A stretch of DNA of 42,975 nt from a virus. Each line of letters starts with the position of its first letter. The first letter of the stretch is position 1. The notes beneath the pieces are model-generated. The model did not search any database and was not told the DNA's origin. It was given only the letters and a program-made list of their open reading frames with translations. Where the stretch lies: positions 1-42,975 of IMG/VR virus record IMGVR_UViG_3300006880_000029. One strand, 5' to 3'. The position numbers were made by a program, and so were the translations under genes. Shown here piece by piece: positions 1 to 7,689 of this stretch.

Positions 1-55
1 CCGGCACCTCGAGTGCGGCCAGTGCCTGGTCGAGCTGGTTCCGAGTGATTTCCAT
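1..55 (-). CDS. Hypothetical protein, 5' end only
   Basis: A start codon (ATG, at the high coordinate) follows a GGAAAG purine stretch and opens a frame that runs off the left edge of the window. The visible start reads MEITRNQLDQALAALEVP, a short helical segment without a recognisable motif. It continues the minus-strand gene series. Too little is visible to assign a function. Confidence 0.4.
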   Translation of the reverse strand, partial: MEITRNQLDQALAALEVP

Positions 56-118
56 ACTTTCCGGTTCTCCGATTCATGTTGTCTCTACGACCAACGGGCG
101 TTGGATCGTCTACACAGC

Positions 119-550
119 TCAATCACGTCGAGCTGAGAGTTTCTTGCGCATGAGTTGACGGCGACGTTGATGCGCACTTATGGTCATTTCACGGCAGCTT
201 TGACAGCCGCACACCACGGTGTAGCGGTTTCGTTCAGACAGAATCCTGCGGTCAACGTGTGACCGCACAACGCTAGCGTGGTCTGTACTTACCTCAGGTT
301 GAAGGAAGATCCCATGAATCTCACCGAGGTAGCGCACGGCGACGTCCGTCAGCACCGGAGACGAGTCGCTGTCGAGCGCCACGGCCTTCCAGTACGCGAT
401 GTCACTCTCGCGTTGCGTCTTCTGATCAACCTCACGCTTCATCGACTCACGCGTCCTGTTCTCGAGCGTGCCCTTGATGATGACTCCGATGACCGGACCG
501 GCCACTAGGAGAATGATAAGAATGATCGTAGCAACGTAGCCAGAACTCAC
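119..550 (-). CDS. Small membrane-anchored protein
   Basis: 143 residues from a GTG start preceded by GGGAGG at good spacing. Residues about 6-26 form one strong hydrophobic segment (ATIILIILLVAGPVIGVII), followed by a charged cytoplasmic-type region rich in Arg, Glu and Lys. The C-terminal part carries a CGCQSC cysteine pair cluster and a very basic tail. The topology suggests a single-pass membrane protein with an N-terminal anchor. I do not recognise the family. The cysteines could bind metal, but only one clear CxxC is present. Confidence 0.65.
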   Translation of the reverse strand: MSSGYVATIILIILLVAGPVIGVIIKGTLENRTRESMKREVDQKTQRESDIAYWKAVALDSDSSPVLTDVAVRYLGEIHGIFLQPEVSTDHASVVRSHVDRRILSERNRYTVVCGCQSCREMTISAHQRRRQLMRKKLSARRD

Positions 551-603
551 TGTGACCTCCCTTCATCGAAATCGTAGCCACCTTTCCGCGTAGTTAGGAC
601 AGA

Positions 604-1203
604 TCAGTCTTCCCTGAACGCCTTAAAGCACACCGGCCCGTAGGCCTGTTTCACCGACTTGGCCGCGCGCAGCGTTCGGCGACAGTTCAGGCACTTGCCG
701 TACCTGATGCCCAGTTCCTCGGCGCGCGCCAGTGTCATGCGGTGCTCTTCGCGCAGTTTGCGCACGACACCCGGCGAGTAGACGAGGTCGAAGTCCACGA
801 CCTCGCCGGCGTCGGTCAGCCGTCGTGCCGTGTTCAGCTCGACGAGCTTCTTCGCGTAGACGTTCGTCTTCGCCTTGTTCTGCTTCACGACGTAAACGTC
901 GCCGTTCAGCTCGTACACGCCGGGCTTCACGGGTGCCAGTGCATCCTGGTGCAACACGTTGATGAATCGCTCACACGCCCGCAGCTGATCGATCCAGCGC
1001 GAGACGTTCGCGCGCGTGACTTCGTTCGTGACGAACAGCTCGATCATGCGTTGAGTGCGCTCCTCGGGTGTGTCGCCAAGTTGCGGCAGCAGTCGGTCGC
1101 GCGCCAGGTCCATTACGTACTTGAACTGCGCTCGACTGACCTGGTTGGTTAACGCGGTCAGTTCGGCCTCCTCGCGGGTGGCGCTGATCACTGTGCTGGT
1201 CAT
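604..1203 (-). CDS. DUF6011-like zinc-motif protein
   Basis: About 199 residues. The ATG at 1203 is preferred to the TTG one codon upstream because GGAGAG lies five bases before it. The C-terminus carries the pattern GKCLNCRRTL followed by SV...YGPVC, which matches the DUF6011 type of small treble-clef-like zinc motif often found in actinophage proteins. The N-terminal ~90 residues (a helical module with DQYK/RAQFKYVMDLAR and a 'VTRANVSRWIDQLRAC' type ending) resemble the neighbouring protein at 1269-1676, so the two genes share a paralogous domain. A good promoter lies just upstream. Role unknown; nucleic-acid binding is a guess. Confidence 0.7.
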   Translation of the reverse strand: MTSTVISATREEAELTALTNQVSRAQFKYVMDLARDRLLPQLGDTPEERTQRMIELFVTNEVTRANVSRWIDQLRACERFINVLHQDALAPVKPGVYELNGDVYVVKQNKAKTNVYAKKLVELNTARRLTDAGEVVDFDLVYSPGVVRKLREEHRMTLARAEELGIRYGKCLNCRRTLRAAKSVKQAYGPVCFKAFRED

Positions 1204-1239
1204 CAATCTCTCCTAGGTTCCGTACTTCGCGTTGACGTT

Positions 1240-1268
1240 ATTATATCACGTCAATCACGCGTCGTCAA
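1240..1268 (-). promoter_or_regulatory. Sigma-70-type promoter
   Basis: On the minus strand, TTGACG (1268-1263) and TATAAT (1245-1240) are separated by exactly 17 bases. It lies about 35 bases upstream of the start of the 604-1203 gene, in the gap between it and the 1269 gene. The -10 is a perfect consensus and the layout matches the promoters at 41455, 42179 and 42698 on the other strand. Confidence 0.75.
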
Positions 1269-1676
1269 CTAGACGTCGTCGGCCAAGATCGCGGTAAGAT
1301 GTTGTGCCGCGAAGCTGAGATGATGCCGCTGCATCGTGTTGAGTTCGTTCTCACGCTCTCTGAGTCGATCGAGTACGTTCGTCATGACGGCGATGTGCGC
1401 GCGTACGTCAGCTGTTACCTGATGGTCCACGGCGCACGTGCGTAGATACCTAATGACCGCGTTGACGTTGTTGGCCGTGATCGAACTCTCGCGGAACTGC
1501 CGCTTCACGAACATGACGCGAGCTGCGGACCAGTCGCCGTAGCGCGGAGCGAACTGCGTCTTAACGAGGTCGAGCACGGTTCGGTACTGGTCACGCGTTA
1601 TCCCGTTGCTCAACGCCACGTCGATCGCGACTCGCCGTTGACCCACGCCGACGATGGCCGGTCGCGGTGGGCTCAT
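1269..1676 (-). CDS. Hypothetical protein, paralogue of 604-1203 N-domain
   Basis: 135 residues; ATG start with GGAG seven bases upstream. Residues about 25-90 (GITRDQYRTVLDLVKTQFAP ... NVNAVIRYLRTC) align with residues 20-85 of the product of 604-1203: same spacing of the QY/QF, DL, GD and the helix ending in R.C. This copy lacks the C-terminal zinc motif and ends in a helical, Arg-rich stretch. The module may be a protein- or DNA-interaction domain. No function can be assigned. Confidence 0.6.
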   Translation of the reverse strand: MSPPRPAIVGVGQRRVAIDVALSNGITRDQYRTVLDLVKTQFAPRYGDWSAARVMFVKRQFRESSITANNVNAVIRYLRTCAVDHQVTADVRAHIAVMTNVLDRLRERENELNTMQRHHLSFAAQHLTAILADDV

Positions 1677-1768
1677 TGGGTGCTCCGATTTGTTCTCGTG
1701 GTTCGCGCGTTCGCTGTAATCGTAGCAACCTCAGTGATCATCAGGTAACGTTGTGCAGAACGCAACGA

Positions 1769-1791
1769 CCCCCGACCTCATGAGTCGGGGG
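1769..1791 (-). terminator. Intrinsic terminator-like hairpin
   Basis: CCCCCGAC and GTCGGGGG form an 8-bp perfect stem around a 7-base loop, just beyond the stop codon of the 1802-2128 gene. On the minus strand it is followed by TCGTTGCGTT, a weak T-rich tail. It probably ends the minus-strand transcript that carries the methyltransferase and HTH genes. Confidence 0.6.
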
Positions 1792-1801
1792 CCGCTGCGT
1801 C

Positions 1802-2128
1802 TTACAGCACCTGCCAGGCGTGGCGCAGGCCGCCGTCACCGATCTTCTGCACCGCCGGTGGATCCTGATGAGAGAGACGCCACAGCGCGAGGTAGATCAA
1901 ACTGGTCGGCTCGTTCAGCAGCTCGGCCAGTCGTTCACGGGACATAGGACCGTTCTCACGCAGCGCGTGCAGCACCGCGTCGTCGCGGGCGATCGTCTCG
2001 CGGGTGCGAGGTCGACCGCGACCTCGTCGAGTGCCGTCACCCGAAGTCTCAGGGACTGCAATGTTCTCAACGTTCTCGACGTTCTCTTCGTTCACAGGTA
2101 GAGCGTCGGTGTTCGGTGGTTCGGTCAC
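1802..2128 (-). CDS. Winged-helix-like DNA-binding protein
   Basis: 108 residues from GTG at 2128, chosen because GGGAGG precedes it by four bases; an upstream in-frame TTG lacks this. The N-terminal ~35 residues are acidic and low complexity (VNEENVENVENI). A basic patch, RRGRGRPRTRE, similar to an AT-hook, precedes a compact helical domain (residues ~50-108) with a helix-turn-helix reading VLHALRENGPMSRERLAELL and a recognition helix with SLIYLALWRL, followed by a wing-like QKIGDGG.RHAWQVL. This is typical of small winged-helix regulators. Target unknown. Confidence 0.6.
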   Translation of the reverse strand: MTEPPNTDALPVNEENVENVENIAVPETSGDGTRRGRGRPRTRETIARDDAVLHALRENGPMSRERLAELLNEPTSLIYLALWRLSHQDPPAVQKIGDGGLRHAWQVL

Positions 2129-2188
2129 TCTGCCTCCCTTCGTAATCTCGTCGTTAGTCAATCATACCAGGTTAATGACGAAGGGTCG

Positions 2189-3376
2189 TCAACGATCGCG
2201 AATGAGCCACTCGCGTTCACCATCGGGTTTTCCGGTTCGCTCACCGAGGTTGCCATCCAGCGCGTTGCGCACCTGCGTGGCTATCCACCTGCCGCACTGG
2301 ACCGTGATACCCTTACCCCACGTCGCCTTCAGACTTCCCATGTGCCGCAGTGGCATGATGTTCCAGTTATCCGGAAATCCCATGACGCGTGCCGCCTCGC
2401 GATGTGTGATCGTGCGCGGTTCGTACGGATGGAGCACCGCGTCGAGAGCGGCACCCGTAATCACGCGTGCCGGCTTCTCTGGATCCCACCTAATAACGGT
2501 CGTGAAGCCCATGTGCCACTCGTTGGCCATGAGCTTGTCCTTCATACCGTTCCACGACGGCGGCAGGTAGCCAAACGTCTCGTAGCAGTGCTTCGCCATC
2601 TGTCCAATGTGCCAACCGGACGGCCAGCCACCGTCACGCTCGGCGAGTGCCATGAGGTCGAGCGCCCGACGAATCGGAACGCCGTCGCGCGACGCGTGGC
2701 CGTCGAACGTCGTGTTGACGCGCACGCCCTCGCGCTCTCCCCACCACGTCGCGGGTCGTCGGTAGGGCTGCTGCTGCCAGGTCAGCGCGTGTCCACGTAG
2801 ATCGTCCCAGATCTCACGCAGAATCGGCTTGCGCACACGCGGATACGTAACGCCGAACGGCACGCGCGACGCGACCCAGAAGTACCGTGGGCGACGAGCG
2901 GCGCCTCCCAGTTCGATCGCGTCCTGGAACACGTGGTACAGCTCGTACTTGAGGCCGGTGAGCTCCTCGAGCTTGGCGCGCAGCGCGGTCATCAACGAGC
3001 GGCCACCTGAGTACGCAAGACGCACAGATTCCATTACCACAATGGTTGGTCGAACGCGCGCCGCGTACTCCATCAGTGCCCACATGCACGCGTTGACCTT
3101 GGCGTCGATTCCTCGATGTCGCTGGTCGGTCATGGCAGAGAAGCCACTACACGGCGGGTTGGCTGCCACGAAGTCAATCTCACGCGGCGCGTGCCACGTG
3201 GTGTAGTCGCAGGCCTGCGACGTCCAGTTCTGGCCCAGTAGGTGTCGATTCACGAGGCAGTTTTTCATGCCGAACCCGCCCTGTTGCTCGACCTTGTGAA
3301 CGAGCTCGAAGCCGGCCTGCACCACTCCGAGGTCAAATCCACCGGCGAAGCTCTGACACGCGATGAATCGATACAC
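2189..3376 (-). CDS. DNA (cytosine-5-)methyltransferase
   Basis: 395 residues. It transfers a methyl group from S-adenosylmethionine to C5 of cytosine in DNA. Motif I is FAGGFDLG (residues 10-17), motif IV is NPPCSGFS with catalytic Cys76, motif VI is the variant VMESVRL (ESV rather than ENV), motif VIII is RRPRYFW, and the C-terminal HREAARVMGFP is the conserved motif IX/X region. The first half of the enzyme is complete and the target-recognition region follows. Start GTG has TAGGA upstream. No restriction endonuclease is adjacent, so it probably protects phage DNA or marks it. It sits downstream of the sugar and nucleotide cassette, which raises the question how it works with the possible modified cytosine proposed for this phage. 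Confidence 0.85.
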   Translation of the reverse strand: MYRFIACQSFAGGFDLGVVQAGFELVHKVEQQGGFGMKNCLVNRHLLGQNWTSQACDYTTWHAPREIDFVAANPPCSGFSAMTDQRHRGIDAKVNACMWALMEYAARVRPTIVVMESVRLAYSGGRSLMTALRAKLEELTGLKYELYHVFQDAIELGGAARRPRYFWVASRVPFGVTYPRVRKPILREIWDDLRGHALTWQQQPYRRPATWWGEREGVRVNTTFDGHASRDGVPIRRALDLMALAERDGGWPSGWHIGQMAKHCYETFGYLPPSWNGMKDKLMANEWHMGFTTVIRWDPEKPARVITGAALDAVLHPYEPRTITHREAARVMGFPDNWNIMPLRHMGSLKATWGKGITVQCGRWIATQVRNALDGNLGERTGKPDGEREWLIRDR

Positions 3377-3384
3377 CTAGAATC

Positions 3385-3570
3385 CTAAGAGTTGTCTGCG
3401 TCGCTGAACGACACCCGGAGTCGCTTGAACTGCTTAGTCATATAGGCGATGCGGTGCTTGTCGCACTCCACGCAGTAGTCAAGTGACTTGTGACCACCGG
3501 GCTCCTCCGTGCACGTAAATCCGTGTTCACATCCCTCGTACGTACCGTCGCACTGACAGGTAAGTTGCAC
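3385..3570 (-). CDS. Small cysteine-rich (zinc-binding?) protein
   Basis: 61 residues, GTG start with AGGAG at ideal distance. Cysteines occur in the pattern CQC..., CEHGFTC and YCVECDKHR, with His residues between, giving enough ligands for one or two zinc sites. It ends nine bases before the methyltransferase start and starts just after the dUTPase-like gene, so it is co-transcribed with both. Function unknown. Confidence 0.6.
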   Translation of the reverse strand: MQLTCQCDGTYEGCEHGFTCTEEPGGHKSLDYCVECDKHRIAYMTKQFKRLRVSFSDADNS

Positions 3571-3578
3571 GTAGACTC

Positions 3579-4172
3579 CTAGTACGCCTGACGCTTAACG
3601 GCGCACCACGCGCTGCGAACGATCTCGGTGACGGGTCCCACGGATGCATCAGACGCGCCGACCGAGACTCGCTGATCAACGCAGTCCACACCTGCGTCGT
3701 CGTACGCACGGCCACAACCTGGACACTTGCCGATTCGCGCGTCGTAGCCGTTTGCCTGACGTTTCCGGTTGACTTCCTGCTTATCTCGGTAACGCCGCTC
3801 CCACTCGTCGTCGGTGACGTCGAGTCGTACCAGGATGTTAGCGAGAAAGTGCGCCGCGTCAACCAGTTCACCTACCGCCGCGTCACGATTCACCCACCCA
3901 CGTGGGGTGGACCACGTCTTCCAACCGACCTCGCCTAGAAACTCACTGAGCTCAACGACGAGCGCGGTGTGATTCCAGACGATCGAGTCGGCGAGCGCGT
4001 CCGGATCACGCTTGTACTCATCAAAGTCAACGTGAAACGCCTGCTCTTGGAGCTCCCTGGTTGATCGCAGCCAGCGCCACGATGGATGCGACGCACTGAC
4101 CCTGGACGCCGTGCCTGGACCTCGCGTGGGCTCAACGGCGTCGGAGCGAGGATGCTTACCTCCGGTCGTCAC
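3579..4172 (-). CDS. dUTPase-like all-alpha NTP pyrophosphatase
   Basis: 197 residues from a GTG overlapping the preceding stop by four bases. The family hydrolyses dUTP (or a related nucleotide) to the monophosphate and PPi with Mg2+ held by acidic residues in paired helices. Visible signs of the dimeric dUTPase/MazG-like fold: ALVVELSEFLGEVGWKTW (two Glu and the WK turn), ELVDAAHFLANI (Glu/Asp pair) and the NRKRQANGYD tail. A small CPGC motif and a C-terminal extension follow. It is the last gene of the coupled glycosyltransferase-epimerase string and would keep uracil out of DNA or remove an unwanted pyrimidine triphosphate. Exact substrate uncertain. Confidence 0.7.
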   Translation of the reverse strand: MTTGGKHPRSDAVEPTRGPGTASRVSASHPSWRWLRSTRELQEQAFHVDFDEYKRDPDALADSIVWNHTALVVELSEFLGEVGWKTWSTPRGWVNRDAAVGELVDAAHFLANILVRLDVTDDEWERRYRDKQEVNRKRQANGYDARIGKCPGCGRAYDDAGVDCVDQRVSVGASDASVGPVTEIVRSAWCAVKRQAY

Positions 4173-5173
4173 GGCAACTCACTTCCCTGCGGTGATATTA
4201 GCTTAGCCTGGTCGTAGACCCAGCGGTACGTCCGCTCCAGTCCCACGCTCAGTGGTGTCATCGGTTCCCACTCTAGGTACCGCTTGATCAGCGTGTTGTC
4301 CGAGTTCCGGCCACGCACACCCTGCGGCGCACCGAGGTCGTAGTGCCGTTGCAGGGTGATGCCGGAGTACGTTTCAAGAAGATCAAGAACCTGGTTGATC
4401 GTAACCAGTTCACCGGATCCTACGTTCAAGGGAACACGCACGTCGCTGCGCATTAGGCGTAACGTGCCCTCGACGGCGTCATCAACGTACGTGAACGAGC
4501 GCGTCTGCTCGCCATCACCCCACACCGTAATGTTGTGATCTCCGGTAAGTTCCGCCTCCGCCATCTTTCGACTCAACGCGGCGGGAGCCTTCTCGCGCCC
4601 GCCGATCCAGTCGCCGTTCGGACCGTAGACGTTGTGATAACGCGCCACGCGCGTCTCAACTCCGTAGTCTTCAGTGAAGTGTCGATGCATGCGTTCACCG
4701 AACAACTTCTCCCAGCCGTAACCGTCTTCCGGGTCAGCCGGGTACGCGTCATCCTCACGCAGCGCGACGACGTTCGGATCACGCTGTCGATACACGGGAT
4801 AGATGCACGCGCTGGATGAGTAAAAGACGCGACCCCAGTTGTGCTTGAGTGCCGCGCGAAGTACACCCGTTGTGATGCGAATCGAGAGCATGCAACGTGC
4901 CTTGTGCGTCTCAATGAAGCCGATGCCACCCATGTCAGCCGCCAGGTGATACACCTCATCTACGCTGCCGGCGTACCTGTTGACATCATCGTTGTTGTCG
5001 TCCCAGCACGCGTCCAGCAGCGGCATTGACAGTGCGCCGGAGTGCACCTGATGCCAGTGATCACGAGGCTTCACGTCCACACCCACGACGCGTGTTCCCT
5101 CGTCGAGCAGGCGCTTCACGAGATGTCCACCAATGAAGCCGCCTGCGCCGACCACGATCGCCGTTCTTGTCAC
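4169..5173 (-). CDS. NAD-dependent sugar epimerase, GDP-mannose 3,5-epimerase-like
   Basis: 334 residues; extended short-chain dehydrogenase. The Rossmann NAD motif GAGGFIGGHL is at residues 9-18, the catalytic SSSACIYP at 119-126, and YGWEK (Tyr152, Lys156) is the YxxxK pair. LAADMGGIGFI at about 78-87 is close to the sequence that marks GDP-mannose 3,5-epimerase rather than UDP-glucose 4-epimerase. The family turns GDP-mannose into GDP-L-galactose or GDP-L-gulose. Start GTG overlaps the upstream glycosyltransferase stop (GTGA), so the two are translationally coupled. It probably makes the activated sugar used by the neighbouring transferases. NDP-sugar identity is inferred. Confidence 0.85.
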   Translation of the reverse strand: MTRTAIVVGAGGFIGGHLVKRLLDEGTRVVGVDVKPRDHWHQVHSGALSMPLLDACWDDNNDDVNRYAGSVDEVYHLAADMGGIGFIETHKARCMLSIRITTGVLRAALKHNWGRVFYSSSACIYPVYRQRDPNVVALREDDAYPADPEDGYGWEKLFGERMHRHFTEDYGVETRVARYHNVYGPNGDWIGGREKAPAALSRKMAEAELTGDHNITVWGDGEQTRSFTYVDDAVEGTLRLMRSDVRVPLNVGSGELVTINQVLDLLETYSGITLQRHYDLGAPQGVRGRNSDNTLIKRYLEWEPMTPLSVGLERTYRWVYDQAKLISPQGSELP

Positions 5174-6258
5174 GGTACATCCGTTCGTGCACGTGTGGCA
5201 CGTCGAGTGCTTCCCTCGTTGACCGCAACGCGCACGTCATTCAACCACGCGACGTTTGCCGACCTCGTGTCATACTCTAGGACGTTGTGAAGGTGATCGT
5301 AGACAAACTCGAGTGCATCGATGACCGTCACCTGGGAAGTTCGATCGATAGATACTTCACGTAGTCGTGTCACGAAGTTATCCGTGTTGACGTAGCCGCC
5401 GTACTCGTGTCGAAGATCGGTGACCAGGTTGTGATCGTTGCGATCCTGCACGGCGATCGGTAGACCGTAGCGTACGTGATAGCCAAGCGCGTCCATCACA
5501 CACCGTGCCACGTACGACATCCAGATGTCGTCGTAACGACCCACGCCGACGAGACACTGCATCAGCGGCGCGACGTCCCACGTGTACGCGGTGTTCTGCG
5601 TGTTGAACGGCGCCCACGTACCGCGATCAAGAACGACGCCGTGATCAACGTGAGAGCCGAGCGCAACGTCGGTAACGTGCGGTCGGTTAACGATTCGCTC
5701 GATCGCGTCAATGTCCGGGTCACCGATGCACAGACCAGCCACCACACCGACACGCGCATCGTTGTGCACGTCGTCCGTGTCGCTGATCGTGATATCCTGA
5801 TGCCGCTGGTTGATCGGGAATCCTCGATGTGTCACGGCCGGTTGAAGCAGTTGCCCCGGGTTGTACCAGCCGGTGCTCGTTGACGTCAGGTACTTGATGG
5901 GATCGGTGAGACCTCGGACGAAGTCGAACAGGTAACCACCGTCGAGTGGCACGTTGTCATCGTCGATTGTGACGACGACGTCGGGACCGAGCGTCAGCGC
6001 GTGAAGCAACGCGAGGTTGCGCCGCTGGATCGACCGCGTACCGATGTGATGCGCGCTGGACCAGCGATGCGCCGTCTCGTCGGTGACGCCGATGTACGTG
6101 CCTCCGAGATCCGAAACGAACGCGCGAGTCTCGATCGGTGTCTGCACGTCGCCTGCGACGATGATGTCAAGTTCGTGATCACCGGTGATGCTGCGCGCGT
6201 GTCGAGTCAGAACGTCCGGCACGTTGATCGTGGTGGTGATCAGTGCAATCTTTGTCAT
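5170..6258 (-). CDS. GT-A-type glycosyltransferase
   Basis: 362 residues; ATG overlapping the upstream stop as ATGA. The N-terminus ALITTTINVPDVL begins a nucleotide-binding fold, and VVTIDDDNVP (Asp99-Asp101) is the DxD metal/nucleotide-sugar motif. A HVDHG and a TYTWDVAPL region follow, as in proteins related to STELLO and reversibly glycosylated polypeptides. It would transfer or interconvert a nucleotide sugar. The gene lies between a GT-B-like enzyme and a GDP-sugar epimerase in one coupled string. Acceptor unknown: phage DNA, virion protein and host surface sugar are all possible. Confidence 0.7.
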   Translation of the reverse strand: MTKIALITTTINVPDVLTRHARSITGDHELDIIVAGDVQTPIETRAFVSDLGGTYIGVTDETAHRWSSAHHIGTRSIQRRNLALLHALTLGPDVVVTIDDDNVPLDGGYLFDFVRGLTDPIKYLTSTSTGWYNPGQLLQPAVTHRGFPINQRHQDITISDTDDVHNDARVGVVAGLCIGDPDIDAIERIVNRPHVTDVALGSHVDHGVVLDRGTWAPFNTQNTAYTWDVAPLMQCLVGVGRYDDIWMSYVARCVMDALGYHVRYGLPIAVQDRNDHNLVTDLRHEYGGYVNTDNFVTRLREVSIDRTSQVTVIDALEFVYDHLHNVLEYDTRSANVAWLNDVRVAVNEGSTRRATRARTDVP

Positions 6259-7610
6259 AGACCGAGTCTTCCTTCAATAAGTTGAACATGCAACAACTTC
6301 TCACACGCCTGGTCGTAAAGTGCACGCTGCGCGCGAATCAACCACAACCACGCGTCGCGATTCTCGTTAAGATACTTGACGCGCTTCTCAAGTTCGTTGG
6401 GGTCAGTGACGCGCAACCACCGCGCTAGGTTAGCGAGTTTCTCGTCGGCAACGGCGCCGGACAACGCCTGGCGCAACGTGGGAATGATGTGCCCCTGGGT
6501 GTCGTAGTCCGGATGAAAGAAGCACACCGTGCCCACGGCGAACGCCTGCCAAGGCTTGGTGGTCGCCCAGCCCGATCCTGAACTCGGCGTTGTGAGTGTG
6601 CAACGTACCGAACGCAACTTGTCGTAGTACACCTCAGCCGGCGCGGGTTCGACCGCGTAGCCAACGTTTTCAGGAAGCTCAAGCTGCGCCTTCGACTTGT
6701 CTGACCACTTGCCGTGTACGAACGCCGGACGCAGTGGAACCACGTACTCCATCATGGCGGCGAGACGATTACGCTTGACGTACGCGCGTGCCTCGTTGAT
6801 GAACAGTCCGAAGTGCTCGCGACGTTCCCAGTCGGTGCTGAACCGAGAGTCGATGTGCTCCGGCAGCACACCGCAGATCTCGAGTCCCGAGTACACGTAC
6901 CGCTGGGTGGCGTTCCACACGTGGCCGGTCTCGTCGACCTGCGCGTCAAACCCGCACTCGGCCGGTGTTCGCGGATCACGGTAACGCTCAAACTTCTCAT
7001 TCTTGGTGAACTCGTATTGCGCGAGAATTGGCAGACGCTGCGGCCACTTCAAGTCGCGCGGCTTCGGGTAGTTGCGCGGGTCTGGAACCAGCCAGATTTC
7101 CTCGTAGCGCAACGGATCCCGCTCGCGGAACGCGTTGATACCGCGAAGGATGTACGAGGCGTAGAGGGTGAACGACTTCTGCGGTTGAGTGTAGTCGTTG
7201 TCCTCATACGAGGTTCCGATCTTCGGCAGTGGTGAGTTGGACGTTCCGTGCTGACCGGCCCAGACGATCAGGCCATCAAGCTGTTCGAACAGTGGGCGCG
7301 TGTAATGGTCGTAGACCGCGATCACGTGTTGAAGATCGTCACCTGTGATGCGTTGTGGCTGATCACGTCCGGCCACGTCACGCTTCACAAGTGGCATCAA
7401 CTCGGTCCACGGATTGGTGACGTTCGCCGGCAACCCCACCTCGTGAGGCTGCTCCAGCGAGTTTCGACCTACGATGATCCACTCGTGCTCGGGGTGACGC
7501 GTGGCGAGCGTCTTCAGCAGCAGCGGCGGCTCGTCATCACCGCCCACGACTCCCCACTTCGCCGGACTGAGTGGCATGGCTCGACTGAGCTTGCAGTAAC
7601 CTATCTTCAC
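6255..7610 (-). CDS. Prob. GT-B-type glycosyltransferase
   Basis: 451 residues from GTG at 7610, chosen because TAGGAG lies four bases upstream; a longer frame exists but has no binding site. The N-terminus VKIGYCKLSRAMPLSP looks like the first strand and loop of a Rossmann domain. Near residue 335-375 the order SGSGWATTKPWQAFAVGTVC and FFHPDYDTQG is the kind of C-terminal donor-binding site seen in GT-B enzymes (Lys/Pro-Trp-Gln, 'G-T-V', then acidic residue). The family match is weak elsewhere. First gene of the string 6255-5170-4169-3579, which overlaps codon by codon. It is probably a glycosyltransferase. Confidence 0.5.
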   Translation of the reverse strand: MKIGYCKLSRAMPLSPAKWGVVGGDDEPPLLLKTLATRHPEHEWIIVGRNSLEQPHEVGLPANVTNPWTELMPLVKRDVAGRDQPQRITGDDLQHVIAVYDHYTRPLFEQLDGLIVWAGQHGTSNSPLPKIGTSYEDNDYTQPQKSFTLYASYILRGINAFRERDPLRYEEIWLVPDPRNYPKPRDLKWPQRLPILAQYEFTKNEKFERYRDPRTPAECGFDAQVDETGHVWNATQRYVYSGLEICGVLPEHIDSRFSTDWERREHFGLFINEARAYVKRNRLAAMMEYVVPLRPAFVHGKWSDKSKAQLELPENVGYAVEPAPAEVYYDKLRSVRCTLTTPSSGSGWATTKPWQAFAVGTVCFFHPDYDTQGHIIPTLRQALSGAVADEKLANLARWLRVTDPNELEKRVKYLNENRDAWLWLIRAQRALYDQACEKLLHVQLIEGRLGL

Positions 7611-7689
7611 GGTACTCCTAGCGATCAAATGATGGCGTGGGCCGCGTACCAAGACACCTGGCCACGGTACACGGCCCACGCGTGACGCG

